This document shows, piece after piece, positions 5,103 through 5,653 of a stretch of 5,653 nt of DNA. The notes below the pieces were generated by a model. The model saw nothing but the letters and a program-made list of their open reading frames with translations. It had not been told where the DNA came from and did not search any database. The stretch comes from an uncultured Oscillibacter sp. (GTDB lineage Bacteria > Bacillota > Clostridia > Oscillospirales > Oscillospiraceae): contig CAMMCS010000130.1 of assembly GCA_946494635.1 (NCBI GenBank), positions 1 to 5,653 on the forward strand, in the 5' to 3' direction. Within the stretch, counting starts at the first letter, position 1. Each line of letters opens with the position of its first letter. A program made the translations under genes and the position numbers.

Positions 5103-5653
5103 TTGGCTATTGAAAAATACAGGGTGCATGAGGTCGCAAAGGACTTCGGGCTGCCCACCAAGGTCATCATGGAGATTCTGACAAAGTACGCCGAGCCTCC
5201 CAAGAACCACATGCAGGTCCTGACGGACCGGGAGCTCTCCCTGATCTTTGAATATCTGACCCAGCATCATCAGGTATCCAGCATCCAGGTGATCTTTGCA
5301 GATACCTATAAGGAAGCCGCTAAGGAGGCGGCCAAGGAGTCGCCCAAGCAGGAGCCTGCCAAGGCCGCGCCCGCCCAGGGGGCTGCCCCTGCCAAGGCTG
5401 CGCCGGCACAGGCCGGACAGGGCGGCAAGCAGCCTCAGCAGTCCGCCCCCGCGAAGCCCGTTGTGCAGCAGCCCGTATCCCGGGTGCCGCAGAAGAAGAT
5501 CGTGGATACCCGCAAGGGCGGGGACGTGAATCTGGCCAAGTACGACGAGCGCCTGGAGGATCTGGGCGGCGAGCGCGGCGCCCGTATGGAGCGCCGGGGC
5601 GGCAAGGAGAAGATCCGCACCAACAACCAGCGCCGGGGCGGCATGACCTTCTC
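5103..5653 (+). CDS. infB: Translation initiation factor IF-2, N-terminal part
   Basis: IF-2 is the GTPase that brings initiator tRNA to the 30S subunit and promotes subunit joining. Only 183 codons are present; the GTPase core lies beyond the right edge. The frame starts with TTG at 5103 and reads MAIEKYRVHEVAKDFGLPTK, the typical IF2_N opening, with GAGGTG (5091-5096) 6 nt upstream. No ATG in this frame precedes residue 23 (5169), which would cut into the domain. Residues 1-70 form the helical IF2_N module. Residues 71-130 are a Lys/Ala/Pro/Gln-rich linker, and from about 131 (KKIVDTRKGGDVNLAKYDER) a charged segment common in clostridial IF-2 follows. It is last in the window's operon, 87 nt after ylxQ. 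Confidence 0.93.
   Translation, partial: MAIEKYRVHEVAKDFGLPTKVIMEILTKYAEPPKNHMQVLTDRELSLIFEYLTQHHQVSSIQVIFADTYKEAAKEAAKESPKQEPAKAAPAQGAAPAKAAPAQAGQGGKQPQQSAPAKPVVQQPVSRVPQKKIVDTRKGGDVNLAKYDERLEDLGGERGARMERRGGKEKIRTNNQRRGGMTF
5355..5411 (+). repeat. infB: Short imperfect repeat in the IF-2 linker
   Basis: The octapeptide PAKAAPAQ occurs twice, at 5355-5378 and 5388-5411, separated by GAA (nine bases). Codons differ between the copies, so the peptide is better conserved than the DNA. This is typical low-complexity linker sequence between the IF2_N module and the rest of IF-2. Confidence 0.7.

Noticed and set aside
2855..5212. A 785-codon open frame on the minus strand opposite nusA, rnpM, ylxQ and the start of infB
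   Set aside because: It lies antisense to four well-supported conserved genes, its product is low-complexity (Arg/Ser/Ala then Gly/Leu/His-rich) with no recognisable domain, and long antisense frames are expected in GC-rich DNA with biased third positions.
1..5653. Search by eye for mobile elements, CRISPR arrays, tRNA or rRNA genes and phage genes
   Set aside because: No transposase motif, spaced direct repeats, tRNA cloverleaf or rRNA signature was seen; nearly all sequence is accounted for by the two operons and their control regions.

Overview
The window looks like chromosomal DNA from a GC-rich Clostridia bacterium, most likely of the Oscillospiraceae type (Flavonifractor, Lawsonibacter or Oscillibacter relatives). 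The reasons are the Firmicutes gene order rimP-nusA-ylxR-ylxQ-infB, strong AGGAGG-type ribosome binding sites, sigma-A type promoters and heavily GC-biased third codon positions. The genus is an inference; nothing in the window fixes it.

Layout. Positions 1-76 (minus strand) hold the first 25 codons of a sugar-nucleotide-type nucleotidyltransferase. A 165-bp divergent intergenic region (77-241) follows, with a predicted promoter for each direction. A near-perfect 27-bp palindrome resembling a Fur-family box overlaps the rightward -10 element. Positions 242-2173 hold a tightly packed three-gene metal-uptake operon: a Fur-family regulator (Zur-like), an ABC ATPase (ZnuC-like) and an ABC-3 family permease (ZnuB-like). 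It closes with an 18-bp perfect-stem intrinsic terminator at 2177-2221. No substrate-binding protein is encoded in the operon.

A new promoter (2256-2284) then starts the conserved transcription/translation operon: rimP, nusA, rnpM (ylxR), ylxQ (L7Ae family) and the 5' part of infB, which starts with TTG and runs off the right edge. The rimP leader carries a terminator-like hairpin with G-U wobbles and an interrupted U-tract. That is the kind of weak terminator expected for NusA-dependent autoregulation of this operon.

How the genes work together. The first operon reads as a self-regulated metal (probably zinc) importer: the metal-loaded repressor would bind the palindrome and shut off itself and the transporter. 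The second links 30S maturation (RimP), elongation/termination control (NusA), RNase P modulation (RnpM), a ribosome-associated L7Ae-like protein and initiation (IF-2). I found no mobile element, CRISPR array, tRNA or rRNA, and no clearly new system. The most noteworthy signals are regulatory (Fur-like operator, rimP leader attenuator, hairpins before infB), plus the long basic tail on YlxQ and the missing metal-binding protein gene.
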